Source: Bradyrhizobium sp. 170
Lineage (GTDB): Bacteria > Pseudomonadota > Alphaproteobacteria > Rhizobiales > Xanthobacteraceae
Length of the DNA: 64,000 nt
Direction: 5' to 3'
Assembly: GCF_023101085.1 (NCBI RefSeq)
Contig: NZ_CP064703.1
Span: 5,084,001-5,148,000 of the forward strand
In this document: positions 32,469 to 41,089 of the stretch, piece after piece
Layout of the letters: every line of letters begins with the position of its first letter
Position numbering within the stretch: position 1 is the stretch's first letter
Program-made: the position numbers and the translations under genes
The notes under the pieces: generated by a model
The model's input: only the letters and a program-made list of their open reading frames with translations
Database searches by the model: none
Told to the model about the DNA's origin: nothing

Positions 32469-34697
32469 ATGACGGGCCAGATATTCCTGTTCGGTATCCG
32501 CCACCACGGGCCGGGATCGGCGCGGCGGCTGGTGCAGGCGCTTGACGACCTCAGGCCATCAGCGGTGCTGATCGAGGGGCCTGCGGAAGCGTCCGAATTG
32601 CTGCCGATGCTGGCCGATCCCGATATGGCGACGCCAGTGGCGTTGCTGATCTATGCCGAGGACAATCCCGCCAACGCCAGCTTCTTTCCCTTTGCCGAAT
32701 ACTCGCCGGAATATCAGGCCGCGCGCTGGGCGGTCCGCCACGGCACAGCACTGCGCTTCATCGACCTGCCGGCATCGGACCGCTTGGGCGTGGCCAGCGG
32801 CGGCATCGAGGATGAGGCGGTGGCGACTGCCGACGACGATCCGATCAGCCGCGACCCGATCGGCGTGCTGGCGACGGCGGCGGGATATGACGATGGCGAA
32901 TCCTGGTGGTCCGACGTGATCGAGGAAAATCCCGCGTCGGGGCCGGTGTTCGCTGCGGTCGCCGATGCGATGACGGCGCTGCGCGCGGAATCGAAACCGC
33001 TCTCGCCCCGCGAAGCCGCACGCGAGGCGCATATGCGGATCGAGATCGCGAAGGCTGCGAAGGAGTGCGAGGGCGCGATCGCGGTGGTGTGCGGCGCCTG
33101 GCATGTGCCGGCACTTGCGGAGCGCCGCAGCCTCGCGGCCGATCGCGAATTGCTCAAGGGGCGGCCGAAGGCGAAGATCAAGGCGACGTGGGCGCCGTGG
33201 ACCGCCCCGCGGCTGGCACGCGCGAGCGGCTATGGCGCAGGCGTGGTCGCGCCCGGCTGGTGCGCGCATCTGTGGGCGACGCGCGACGGTGCCGATCGCG
33301 GTGCGGTGTGGCTTGCCAGGGTCGCGTATGTGCTGCGCGATCGCGGGCATTTCGTCTCGACCGCCTCGGTGATCGAGGCGCAGCGGCTGGGTACTGCGCT
33401 TGCAGCGCTTCGCGACCGCCCCTCGCCCGGCTTCGAGGAATTGCGGGAGGCCGCGATCGCCTGCCTGTGCGGCGGCGAGCGCGCGCTCTGGAACGATGTC
33501 GCCGCCGAGCTCCTGATCGGATCTGGCGTCGGATCGATCCCCGCCGCGACGCCGCTCGCGCCGTTGCTCGAGGATTTGCAGCGCCAGCAGAAGGCGACCC
33601 GTCTCAAGCCCGAGGCGCTGGAGCGGGCGCTGACGCTCGACCTGCGCAGCGAGAGCGGGCTGATGCGCTCGACACTGTTGCACAGGCTGAATGCGCTCGA
33701 TGTGCCCTGGGGACGGCTGACCGACGCCGGGCGCAGCCGTGGCACCTTCCGCGAGAACTGGCAGTTGCGCTGGGAGCCTGAGTTCGCGGTGCAGCTTGTC
33801 GAGAAGCTGATCTACGGTTCGACCATCGCTGAAGCCGCCGGCGGCCGCCTGATGGAAGCGATGCGCAGCGCGGCCGAACTCGGCGCGCTGGCAACGCAGG
33901 TGCGCAACGCGATGATCGCCGATCTGCCGCGCGCCACCGAATTCGGCATCGCCGCGCTGGAGGAGAAGGCGGCGCTCACCAGCGACTGCGAAGCCCTGCT
34001 CGCCGCGTTGCCGCCGATGGCCGACATCCTGCGCTATGGCGAGGCGCGCGCCGGCACCGTCGAGCATCTGGCAACGCTGATGCCGCGCATCGTCGTGCAG
34101 GCAGCACTTGCCCTGCCCTACGCCGCGCGCAATCTGGATGCGGCTGCGGCGGGCAAGCTGCGCGGCGCAATCCTCGCCGCCGACAGCGCGATACAGCTCG
34201 CGCAGCTCGAGGCGGACGTGGTGGCCGGCTGGCGCGACGCGCTGCAGGCGCTGCTGCGCGACAATCAGGCGACGCGGCTGGTCGCCGGCACCGCCGCGCG
34301 GCTGCTCTATGAGGTCGAACTGCTCACCGCCGGGCAAGCCTCGGACCTGCTGGCGCGGATGCTCTCGCCGGGCACGCCGGTCGCTGAAGCGGCTGGATTC
34401 TTCGAGGGTTTTTTCGAAGGCGCCGGCCAGCGACTGATCCACGACGCGGCGCTGCGCGGCGCGGTCGACGCCTGGCTGATGGCGCTCGACGAGGAGGCCT
34501 TCACCGCCAACCTGCCGCTGTTCCGCCGGGTGTTCTCGGCGCTGGACCCTGCCGAGCGGCGGCGGCTGATGGACGCGCTGTTCGAACGCCGCGGCGGCGG
34601 CGCCAAAGGCTATCGCCTGATCGCGGGCGCGGCGGATATCTGGCCAAAGCATCAGGCGCGGGTGATCGAACTTTTGAAATCCGGAGCGGCGCGATGA
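32469..34697 (+). CDS. DUF5682 family protein
   Basis: This is a 742-residue cytosolic protein. The N-terminal domain shows FGIRHHGPGSARRLVQAL, AVLIEGPAEA and FPFAEYSPEYQAARWA. This His/Glu pattern reminds me of TraB/ChaN/erythromycin-esterase-like folds, but that is only a resemblance. GAWHVPAL near residue 215 adds another conserved His. The rest is helical. It is the fourth gene of the operon and overlaps the vWA gene by four bases. Function unknown; it may be the effector. Confidence 0.75.
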   Translation: MTGQIFLFGIRHHGPGSARRLVQALDDLRPSAVLIEGPAEASELLPMLADPDMATPVALLIYAEDNPANASFFPFAEYSPEYQAARWAVRHGTALRFIDLPASDRLGVASGGIEDEAVATADDDPISRDPIGVLATAAGYDDGESWWSDVIEENPASGPVFAAVADAMTALRAESKPLSPREAAREAHMRIEIAKAAKECEGAIAVVCGAWHVPALAERRSLAADRELLKGRPKAKIKATWAPWTAPRLARASGYGAGVVAPGWCAHLWATRDGADRGAVWLARVAYVLRDRGHFVSTASVIEAQRLGTALAALRDRPSPGFEELREAAIACLCGGERALWNDVAAELLIGSGVGSIPAATPLAPLLEDLQRQQKATRLKPEALERALTLDLRSESGLMRSTLLHRLNALDVPWGRLTDAGRSRGTFRENWQLRWEPEFAVQLVEKLIYGSTIAEAAGGRLMEAMRSAAELGALATQVRNAMIADLPRATEFGIAALEEKAALTSDCEALLAALPPMADILRYGEARAGTVEHLATLMPRIVVQAALALPYAARNLDAAAAGKLRGAILAADSAIQLAQLEADVVAGWRDALQALLRDNQATRLVAGTAARLLYEVELLTAGQASDLLARMLSPGTPVAEAAGFFEGFFEGAGQRLIHDAALRGAVDAWLMALDEEAFTANLPLFRRVFSALDPAERRRLMDALFERRGGGAKGYRLIAGAADIWPKHQARVIELLKSGAAR

Positions 34698-35872
34698 GCG
34701 AGACCGACGAACGCAATCGCCGCTGGACGCTCGCGCTCGGTGTCGACCCTGATGCCGAGAGCGGCTTTGCCCTATCCGACAGTGACCGCCGCATGTCCGA
34801 CGCACTGACGGCGCTTTATGGCGACGGCGATGACGCGCCCAAGAAAGGCCGCGGCGGCCTCGGCGGATCGGCGCCGCGCGTCGCGAAATGGCTGGGCGAC
34901 ATCCGCGAATTTTTCCCCGCCCCCGTGGTGCAGGTGATCCAGAAGGACGCGTTCGAGCGCAAGGGCCTGCGCCAGATGCTGATCGAACCCGAATTCCTCG
35001 CCACCGTCGAGGCCGACGTCAACCTGATCGCCGACCTGGTCTCGTTGCGCGGCGTGATGCCGGACAAGACCAAGGAAACCGCGCGGATCGTGATCGCCAA
35101 GGTGGTCAAGGAGTTGATGGAGCGGCTGGAGCGGCGCACGGCGGATGCGATCCGCGGCGCGCTGAACCGGTCGCAACGCACCAACCGCCCGCGCTTTTCC
35201 GATATCGACTGGCCGCGCACCATCAAGGCCAATCTCCGCCATTATCAGGCCGAGCATCGCACTGTAGTCCCCGAGCGGCTGATCGGCTTCCTGCGCCAGC
35301 AGCGGCGCATCGTCGATCTCGAAGAGGTGGTGCTGTGCGTCGACCAGTCGGGATCGATGGCGACGTCGGTCGTCTATGCCTCGATCTTTGCGGCTGTGAT
35401 GGCGTCGCTGCCTGTCGTCGCGACCAAGCTGGTGTGTTTCGACACCGCGATCGTGGACCTGACGGAGGAACTGGCCGATCCCGTCGAGGTGCTGTTCGGC
35501 GTCCAGCTCGGCGGCGGCACCGACATCAACCGCGCGGTCGCCTATTGCGAGGAGCGGATCGAGCGGCCGACCAAAGCGCATCTGATCCTGATCACCGACC
35601 TCTATGAGGGCGGTAACGCCGACGCGCTGGTCGACCGGCTGGCGCGGTTGTCGGTGCGCGGCGTCAACGTGATCGTGCTACTGGCGCTGACCGATACCGG
35701 GCGCCCCTCCTACGATCCTGCATTATCGGCAAAGGTCGCCGCACTCGGCATCCCCGTGTTCGCCTGCACGCCCGACCAGTTTCCGGATCTGATGGCGACC
35801 GCACTCAAGCGCGAGGACGTCGCGCAATGGGCCGCCGACCAAGACATCAAGTTGATCCGGCCTGAGGCGTAG
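34694..35872 (+). CDS. vWA (CoxE-like) protein of MoxR-vWA operon
   Basis: This is a 392-residue protein. A helical N-terminal half is followed by a vWA domain with the MIDAS motif D217-Q-S219-G-S221, the second-site Thr in LGGGTDIN and the third-site Asp in LILITDLYEGG, so metal binding appears intact. CoxE-like vWA proteins are partners of MoxR ATPases. It is the last of five overlapping genes and ends 27 bases before a separate promoter for a toxin-antitoxin pair. Confidence 0.87.
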   Translation: MSETDERNRRWTLALGVDPDAESGFALSDSDRRMSDALTALYGDGDDAPKKGRGGLGGSAPRVAKWLGDIREFFPAPVVQVIQKDAFERKGLRQMLIEPEFLATVEADVNLIADLVSLRGVMPDKTKETARIVIAKVVKELMERLERRTADAIRGALNRSQRTNRPRFSDIDWPRTIKANLRHYQAEHRTVVPERLIGFLRQQRRIVDLEEVVLCVDQSGSMATSVVYASIFAAVMASLPVVATKLVCFDTAIVDLTEELADPVEVLFGVQLGGGTDINRAVAYCEERIERPTKAHLILITDLYEGGNADALVDRLARLSVRGVNVIVLLALTDTGRPSYDPALSAKVAALGIPVFACTPDQFPDLMATALKREDVAQWAADQDIKLIRPEA

Positions 35873-35899
35873 CGAGGCCGCCCGCGGCAAAGGGGGCCC

Positions 35900-35935
35900 T
35901 TGACCTCGCCTCACATGAGGCATATCTTTGCCTCA
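35900..35935 (+). promoter_or_regulatory. Promoter with embedded operator for the RES-Xre pair
   Basis: TTGACC (35900-35905) and TATCTT (35923-35928) are 17 bases apart. A perfect palindrome GCCTCA-CA-TGAGGC (35908-35921) fills the spacer, and a third half-site GCCTCA lies at 35930-35935. This is the layout expected for autorepression by the antitoxin. Confidence 0.7.
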
Positions 35936-35953
35936 ACTGATGCAGAGGGCTTC

Positions 35954-36388
35954 ATGCGCTATCAGGCTGCAACCGCCGCCGAACTGCTCGGCGTCAAACC
36001 GAAGAACACCGAGACGACGCTGACGCTGGCCTACTCCGTCGAGAAGGGCCTGCCGGTCTCGGCGCTGGACAAGTTCGCTGACCGTGTCAGCCCGAACGAT
36101 GTCCGCACCTTCACCTATCGGATCGTGCCCAAGCCAACGCTCGAACGGCGGCGCAAGCACAAGCAGCTCTTGACCAGCGAAGAAAGCGACCGCCTCGCGC
36201 GCGTCGCCAAGGTGTTCGCCTTCGGGATCGATGTCTTCCGTGACGAAGCCAAGGTCCGCGCCTTTCTCGAGCGGCCCCACCCGATGCTGGACGACAAGGC
36301 GCCGCTCGAACTGGCGCTCGCGACCGGCCCCGGCGCCGATGCGGTGATCAACCTGATGGGCCGGGCGGCGTATAGCGGCGGCGTATGA
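35954..36388 (+). CDS. Xre/MbcA/ParS-type antitoxin of a RES-Xre pair
   Basis: This is a 144-residue protein from the ATG at 35954 (MRYQAATAAELLGVKP). This start is chosen because the promoter -10 ends at 35928 and AGAGGG lies 4 bases upstream; starts at 35900-35915 would lie in the promoter. An N-terminal Xre-like region precedes a toxin-binding domain (LTSEESDRLARVAKVFAFGI, AFLERPHPMLDDKAPLELAL). The antitoxin should neutralise the RES toxin and bind the upstream palindrome. It overlaps the toxin gene through ATGA. Confidence 0.85.
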   Translation: MRYQAATAAELLGVKPKNTETTLTLAYSVEKGLPVSALDKFADRVSPNDVRTFTYRIVPKPTLERRRKHKQLLTSEESDRLARVAKVFAFGIDVFRDEAKVRAFLERPHPMLDDKAPLELALATGPGADAVINLMGRAAYSGGV

Positions 36389-36870
36389 GCGTTCAGAAGA
36401 CCGACCGCGTCCTGAAATGCTATCGCATCGGGGACCCGGACGGCGCCTTCCCGATCTATGATTCCGAGGGCGCGCGGCTCTACCCGGGCCGCTGGAATAC
36501 GCATACGAGCCCGGTGATCTACACCTCGGAGCACTATTCCACCGCGCTCCTGGAAAAGCTGGTGCACGCCAATCTGGTGATGCCGGCCAATCAGCACTTC
36601 ATCGAGATCACGATTCCAAACGGCGTCTCGTATGAGATTTTCCAGACCGCAGCGCATCCCGGCTGGGACTCACGGAATGAAACGACCTGCAAGACTTTCG
36701 GTCAGAATTGGTACGAAGAGAAGCGTTCGGCGCTCCTGATCGTCCCCTCCATCCCGACGCGGCTGGAGCGCAACTTTCTGATCAACCCGGCGCACCCGGA
36801 CGCCAGGGGCATCACGCATGCCCTGCCCGAGCCGGTGTGGTGGGATGAGCGGCTTTACGGGCATCGTTAG
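36385..36870 (+). CDS. RES-domain toxin (NAD+ phosphorylase family)
   Basis: This is a 161-residue protein with the RES features: KCYRIGDP near the start, GARLYPGRWNTHTSPVIYTS, STALLEKLVH and a late RLERNFLINPAHPDA. The family degrades NAD+ when not held by its Xre partner. Known catalytic Arg, Tyr and Glu residues appear to be present (R in YRI, Y in VIYTS, E in LLEKL). The gene overlaps the antitoxin by four bases. The pair is a complete type II module. Confidence 0.87.
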   Translation: MSVQKTDRVLKCYRIGDPDGAFPIYDSEGARLYPGRWNTHTSPVIYTSEHYSTALLEKLVHANLVMPANQHFIEITIPNGVSYEIFQTAAHPGWDSRNETTCKTFGQNWYEEKRSALLIVPSIPTRLERNFLINPAHPDARGITHALPEPVWWDERLYGHR

Positions 36871-36903
36871 CTCGTGGGGTGCAACGGCAAAGCGTAACAT
36901 ATC

Positions 36904-37401
36904 ATGACCATCCGCCCCATCATCCGTTACCCCGACCCTCGGCTGGCGCTCCCGGCGCAGCCCGTGGCCGTGTTTGACGGCGCGCTGCGCGAACTGGCGA
37001 GCGACCTCCTGGAGACCATGCACGCTGCGCCGGGGATCGGGATTACCGCTCCGCATATCGGCATCTCCCAGCGGGTCGTGGTGCTCGATCTCGACGCAAC
37101 CGAGGGCGCGCGGACCTACGTCAATCCGGAGATCATCTGGGCATCATCAGAGATGATCCTGCATCAGGAAGGCAGCGTCTCGATGCCCGGGGTTAACGAC
37201 GAGGTAAGCCGTCATGCGCGGGTCCGGATCGGCTATCAGGACGTCCACGGCAACCTGCAGACCGAGGAATCGGAGGGGCTGCGCGCGGTCTGCCACCAGC
37301 ATGAGATCGATCAGCTCAACGGCCTGTTCTGGATCAAGCGGCTGTCCCGCCTCAGGCGCGAGCGGCTGATCAAGCGTTTTGAGAAGATGTCGCGCAGTTG
37401 A
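36904..37401 (+). CDS. Peptide deformylase-like protein with altered metal site
   Basis: This is a 165-residue protein with the deformylase fold but altered motifs. Motif 1 reads GIGITAPH, with His51 for the usual Gln. Motif 2 reads EGSVSMPG, with Ser91 for the metal-binding Cys. Motif 3 reads HEIDQ, with Gln137 for the second His. Two of three metal ligands are therefore changed, so deformylase activity is unlikely. Such degenerate paralogues exist beside a true def in many alphaproteobacteria. The ATG follows the RES gene by 33 bases and may be part of the same transcript. Confidence 0.85.
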   Translation: MTIRPIIRYPDPRLALPAQPVAVFDGALRELASDLLETMHAAPGIGITAPHIGISQRVVVLDLDATEGARTYVNPEIIWASSEMILHQEGSVSMPGVNDEVSRHARVRIGYQDVHGNLQTEESEGLRAVCHQHEIDQLNGLFWIKRLSRLRRERLIKRFEKMSRS

Positions 37402-37418
37402 GATGAATGCGTCCCTCC

Positions 37419-37437
37419 GTTAAGATTACGTCTTAAC
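37419..37437. terminator. Short inverted repeat after the deformylase-like gene
   Basis: GTTAAGA-TTACG-TCTTAAC forms a 7-bp hairpin in an AT-rich patch 18 bases after the stop. It has no T tract, so terminator function is weakly supported. Confidence 0.3.
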
Positions 37438-37525
37438 TAATAATTAATTATGCCTTTGCGGGCACGAAAGCCACGGCTTAGCGTTTTGGGAATGCTGCTC
37501 AGTAACCTACCAATGGGTGAGTGCC

Positions 37526-37864
37526 ATGACCTATAGAACGACGATTATCGCGTCCCTCGGTGTAGTCGCGCTTGTCCTTGCCGCGAGCGAGGCAATTGCC
37601 GATCCGGGCGTAGCACGCGGTGCGGGCGCGGGGGTTGCTCCGTCGCGTCCGGCTTTCCCGTCATTCCCCCGACCCGGGCATCATCACCATCACCGCGGCG
37701 GCGGTTTCTTCCCTGCGGGCGGCGGCGTCTTCTATGGTCTACCGAATGAGGTTCGCGAACCGGTAGCAGTGGCTCCGCCGCTAAAGCAATCAGACGATCT
37801 CCGTTACACGTGCGTGTATGATATTCCCTGGGATTACGTGCATCGTTGTCCGCAGTTTCGGTAG
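37526..37864 (+). CDS. Small exported protein with His-rich centre
   Basis: This is a 112-residue protein from the ATG at 37526, with GGTGAG upstream. A GTG three codons earlier is an alternative. The signal peptide TIIASLGVVALVLAASEAIA is followed by a Gly/Pro-rich segment, a HHHHH run and a C-terminal part with two Cys (YTCVYDIPWDYVHRCPQF). I recognise no family; similar short secreted proteins are common in rhizobia. Confidence 0.6.
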   Translation: MTYRTTIIASLGVVALVLAASEAIADPGVARGAGAGVAPSRPAFPSFPRPGHHHHHRGGGFFPAGGGVFYGLPNEVREPVAVAPPLKQSDDLRYTCVYDIPWDYVHRCPQFR

Positions 37865-37887
37865 TAGTTTTCGGAACATGGTGTGCC

Positions 37888-38616
37888 CTACGAGCCGGGC
37901 CCGACCTTGCGGCCCGAAACGCCCGTTGCACAGCCGAAGAAGTATTTTGAGAACTCCACCTCAAGCCCGTGGCTGCGCAACGTAGCCGCGATCTCCGCGG
38001 CGCTGCCGAAATTGGTGCTGTAGGTGCCGATCATCGCAAAATCCTGTGCGCCGCGGAGCAGGATGCGCTCGACCAGCGGCAGAACCACCTTGAGATGAAG
38101 CAGGTACAGCGGCCGCAGCCACCACCCTTTCGGATCTGAAGCCTCGATCATGGAGAAGACGCCACCGGGCTTCAGCACGCGCGCGATCAGGGCGGCCAGG
38201 CGCGCATGCTGTTCGGGATTGAATGTCTTCAACCCGAAGGTGGAGATGACGAAGTCCGCGCTCTCCGACGGCAGATCGCTTGCCAGTACGTCGTCCTCGA
38301 TGAATTCGATCCGGTGGGCACGGTGGGCATGAAGCCGCTCCATGGCGCGGCGATGCATGCCCGAGGAGATATCGACGGCGGTGATTGATCCAATATCGTC
38401 AAAGCGCTTCAACAGATGCGGCCAGACCTCGCCGGTCCCCGCCATCAGATCGTAGCCGCGCGCGCCGCCGGCTCCGAGCGCCGGCATCGCCGCCACGCAT
38501 TGCTGGCGCCAGCGCTCGGTGAAACCGAACGAGCAGATCAGGCTGAAGGTGATGTAGCGATCCGAGCAGCGATCGAAGACGGCCTTTACGAACTGCGGAT
38601 CATAGATATCGCTCAT
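37888..38616 (-). CDS. UbiE-like SAM-dependent methyltransferase
   Basis: This is a 242-residue protein with motif I YDLMAGTGEVWPHLLKRF, VDISSGMHRRAMERL, the acidic motif DFVISTFGLKTFNPEQ and VLKPGGVFSMIEASDP. This arrangement resembles UbiE/COQ5. A YaeB-like C-terminal hydrophobic stretch (LYLLHLKVVLPLVERILL) suggests membrane association or a lipid-like substrate. The start is the ATG at 38616. It lies immediately outside the guaA-related repeat at 38632 and is probably core genome. Confidence 0.83.
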   Translation of the reverse strand: MSDIYDPQFVKAVFDRCSDRYITFSLICSFGFTERWRQQCVAAMPALGAGGARGYDLMAGTGEVWPHLLKRFDDIGSITAVDISSGMHRRAMERLHAHRAHRIEFIEDDVLASDLPSESADFVISTFGLKTFNPEQHARLAALIARVLKPGGVFSMIEASDPKGWWLRPLYLLHLKVVLPLVERILLRGAQDFAMIGTYSTNFGSAAEIAATLRSHGLEVEFSKYFFGCATGVSGRKVGPGS

Positions 38617-38631
38617 TCCGCTTGTGCCCCT

Positions 38632-38676
38632 CCCCCCAACTCAGTCGTCCCCAGTGGCTCTGACGTCACGTCATAC
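38632..38676. repeat. Degenerate copy of the guaA 3' end (att-like repeat 3)
   Basis: CTCAGTCGTCCCCAGTGGCT followed by CTGACGTCACGTCATAC resembles the last bases of guaA at 45051-45087, with a handful of substitutions. Read on the minus strand it still encodes TYDVTSEPLGTTE, against [13 protein letters not shown] in GuaA. It is the most diverged copy and marks the outer edge of the accessory region. Confidence 0.65.
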
Positions 38677-38699
38677 GTGCCGGTCATGTCTTTTATCGA

Positions 38700-39416
38700 T
38701 CAATCCCACCAGAAGAACCACCAGTTATGCGCCATCAATTCGGCAGCGAGTGCCCGGTAGGAGCCAACGCCCTGATCGATGATGTCATTGCAATAGGCAT
38801 ATTGCACACGCGCGAGGTCGAGAGCCTCTTCGCGCGTGACGGGCTTTCGCAAGACTCGCAAATTCATCGTATCGCCGTCGATACCGACGAGCTCGGCACC
38901 ATATTGCGCACGCCAGGCGCGCAGCGCAGCAACATGATAGGCCGGCGAAGGACAATCGTTCCAATCGCCCCAATGAAGATAAGCCGGGATAGCCGCTGGA
39001 TCATCTGTAGGTATCAGCGCGATCTGCACACGCGATCGAAGTCCAGTCGCATAATCATATAAGACCGACAGCCCCGTCGACTCCCCGGTTTCTGTGGGCC
39101 ATTCGCCCAAAGGCGGCTCATATTCTTCATCTGCGGCGCCCGTCGGCAGATTCATCTCGCTGAGGCTCGCCATGGCCGCCGCGAGTTCGTCGCGACGAAA
39201 TCTCAAAAAATCATCGGGAAATTTGATCGTGGCGGCGACTGCAAGAATATCTTGCACTGTTGGAAGCTGCGCACGTTGCGCCGGGGTGGGAAGATAATTT
39301 TCTATCCCGCTGCCGAGCACGACCGGTGTGCCGCGGCCGGCGTTCTTGAGTTTCTCCCACGTGGCCAACGCGTCTTCGCCGCTCGTCTCCACGACCTCAT
39401 AAGGAAAGTTTACCAT
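38700..39416 (-). CDS. DUF4253 domain protein
   Basis: This is a 238-residue protein. The C-terminal half has the DUF4253 pattern: PAYLHWGDWNDCPSPAYHVAAL (in parts), RAWRAQYGAELVGIDGDTMNLRV (in parts), and PVTREEALDLARVQYAYCND. Function unknown; family members are frequent in polymorphic-toxin immunity neighbourhoods. The start is the ATG at 39416, with a GTG two codons upstream as an alternative. It is the only gene in the 0.8-kb segment bounded by two guaA-end copies. Confidence 0.75.
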   Translation of the reverse strand: MVNFPYEVVETSGEDALATWEKLKNAGRGTPVVLGSGIENYLPTPAQRAQLPTVQDILAVAATIKFPDDFLRFRRDELAAAMASLSEMNLPTGAADEEYEPPLGEWPTETGESTGLSVLYDYATGLRSRVQIALIPTDDPAAIPAYLHWGDWNDCPSPAYHVAALRAWRAQYGAELVGIDGDTMNLRVLRKPVTREEALDLARVQYAYCNDIIDQGVGSYRALAAELMAHNWWFFWWD

Positions 39417-39473
39417 TGCCACCGCATTCCATTAGCTAACCCTTCGATAGCAGGCATCCTGGCCTGCAACCAG

Positions 39474-39520
39474 CCCTATCCCCGCTCAATCGTCCCCGGC
39501 GGCTTGCTCGTCACGTCATG
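39474..39520. repeat. Copy of the guaA 3' end (att-like repeat 2)
   Basis: The core CTCAATCGTCCCCGGCGGCT plus one T (39485-39505) is identical to the guaA end at 45051-45071, with similar flanks on both sides. The minus strand translates as [14 protein letters not shown], against [14 protein letters not shown] in GuaA. Orientation is the same as the real gene. The 3' end of the amidase pseudogene runs into it. Confidence 0.75.
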
Positions 39521-40930
39521 TCGCGGGCATGCCCGCCTGCGCCAAGGCTCGGCCTCGCACCGCTGGCGCAGGCCTGCTCGACGCAGCGGCTGGCCCGGAG
39601 GATGTTCTGCTCGCTGAACATCGGCCCCACGATTTGCAACCCGATCGGCAGACCCTCGACAAATCCGCAGGGCACCGAGGCCGCAGGTTGGCGGGTGAGG
39701 TTGAACGGCCATGTCAACGGCGTCCAATCGAACCATTGCGGGAAGTGCGTGGCGTCGGGCGTGTCGACGCCGGCTGCGAAAGCGGTGATGGGAACGGTCG
39801 GCGTCAGCAGGAAATCATAGTCCTGATGAAACAACTGCATCTTCTGGCTCAGCGCACGCATCTCGGCATAGGCGGCCTGCAATTCGCTCGCGGAAATATT
39901 TTGGGCTGATATGACCAGCCGCAGCAGGCCCGGATCGAGCGCCGCCAATTGCGCGCCGTCGAAATCACGCACCAATGCGGCATGCGATGCGCCCCAGATC
40001 ACTTCCAGCGTATTGCTGCGCACCGGAAAGATCGAGAGAGACACGCTGCACGTCAGCACCGGCCTTCACCAGCGCGTCGATGGCGGGCTGCATGCCAGCC
40101 ACGACGGCTGGATCGGCGACCGGGAAGCCGAGATCGGGCGACCATGCGATCCGCATGCCCGCCACGCCACTGTCGAGGCCATCGAGATAGTCGATGCCGC
40201 GATAGGGAATGGCAAAGGAATCGCGCGCGTCCGGCCGCGTGAGCACGTTCAACATCAACGCGCTGTCAGCGACGTCACGCGACAGGCCGCCATAGACCGC
40301 GAGCGTGCCCATTGGTCCCGGAAAATTCGGCACCACGCCGTAGCTCGGCTTCAATCCAAACACGCCGCTGAACGCCGCCGGAATCCGGATCGAGCCGCCG
40401 CCATCGCCGCCCGTGGCCAAGGGTACAACGCCTGCTGCCACCAATGCGGCGGAGCCGCCGCTGGAGCCGCCGGGCGTGCGGGATGTATCCCAGGGATTAC
40501 GCGTGATGCCGGTCAGCGGGCCGTGGGTGATGCCTTTCCACCCGAATTCGGGCGTAGATGTCTTGCAGAAGAACACCGCGCCGGCCTCACGCAGGCGGGC
40601 GACACCGGGCGTATCCTCCGCGCTCGGCGCCGCTGCCGTCGCGTGCGAGCCGATGCGCGTCGGCCAGCCGGCGACATGCGCCGTGTCCTTGATCGCGACA
40701 GGCACGCCGTCGAGCGGCCCGAGCGGTGCGCTGCGGCGCCAACGTTCCGCCGACTCCGCGGCCAGGCGCCGGCCCTGCGGTTCATCCAGCAGGCAGGTGG
40801 CGTTGAGAACCGGATTGACCGTATGCAGTTGCGCCAGGGTAGCTTCCAGCACATCAACCGGCGACAAGTCGCCTTTGGCGAAGCGCCGCACCATCTCGCG
40901 GGCGGAAAGCCAGTTCAAATCGTCAGACAT
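39511..40930 (-). pseudogene. Amidase (amidase-signature family), frameshifted
   Basis: The N-terminal part starts at the ATG at 40930 (MSDDLNWLSAREMV). It carries the Ser-cisSer-Lys elements: VAIKDTAHVAGW (Lys), TGGDGGGSIRIPA (cis-Ser) and RTPGGSSGGSAALVAAG (nucleophile region). After about residue 300 this frame goes off-family (GAQQYAGSDLGRI) and stops. The next frame continues the amidase from about 40030 to 39511: PVRSNTLEVIWGASHAALV, FHQDYDFLLTPTVPI and GLPIGLQIVGP. A single-base indel near 40015-40035 explains this. It may be a true pseudogene or a sequencing error. Confidence 0.8.
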
Positions 40931-41089
40931 GCCGCCCGATCCGAAAATGTGGTGAAGCCTTCGAACATTCCGCCGAACATGCCACGACAGGCAGTGGGCC
41001 GCAGCCTCTCGACCAGAATGGCAGACCTGCAACCGTGCCCGAGGTCGAACGCTGCAAGTTGCGTGCGATCGTTCATGCAAGGCAAGGCC

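Noticed and set aside
32559-34805. A 748-codon minus-strand frame opposite DUF5682
   Set aside because: It is rich in Arg/Gln/His with no domain, and crosses the operon's overlapping genes; it is an antisense shadow.
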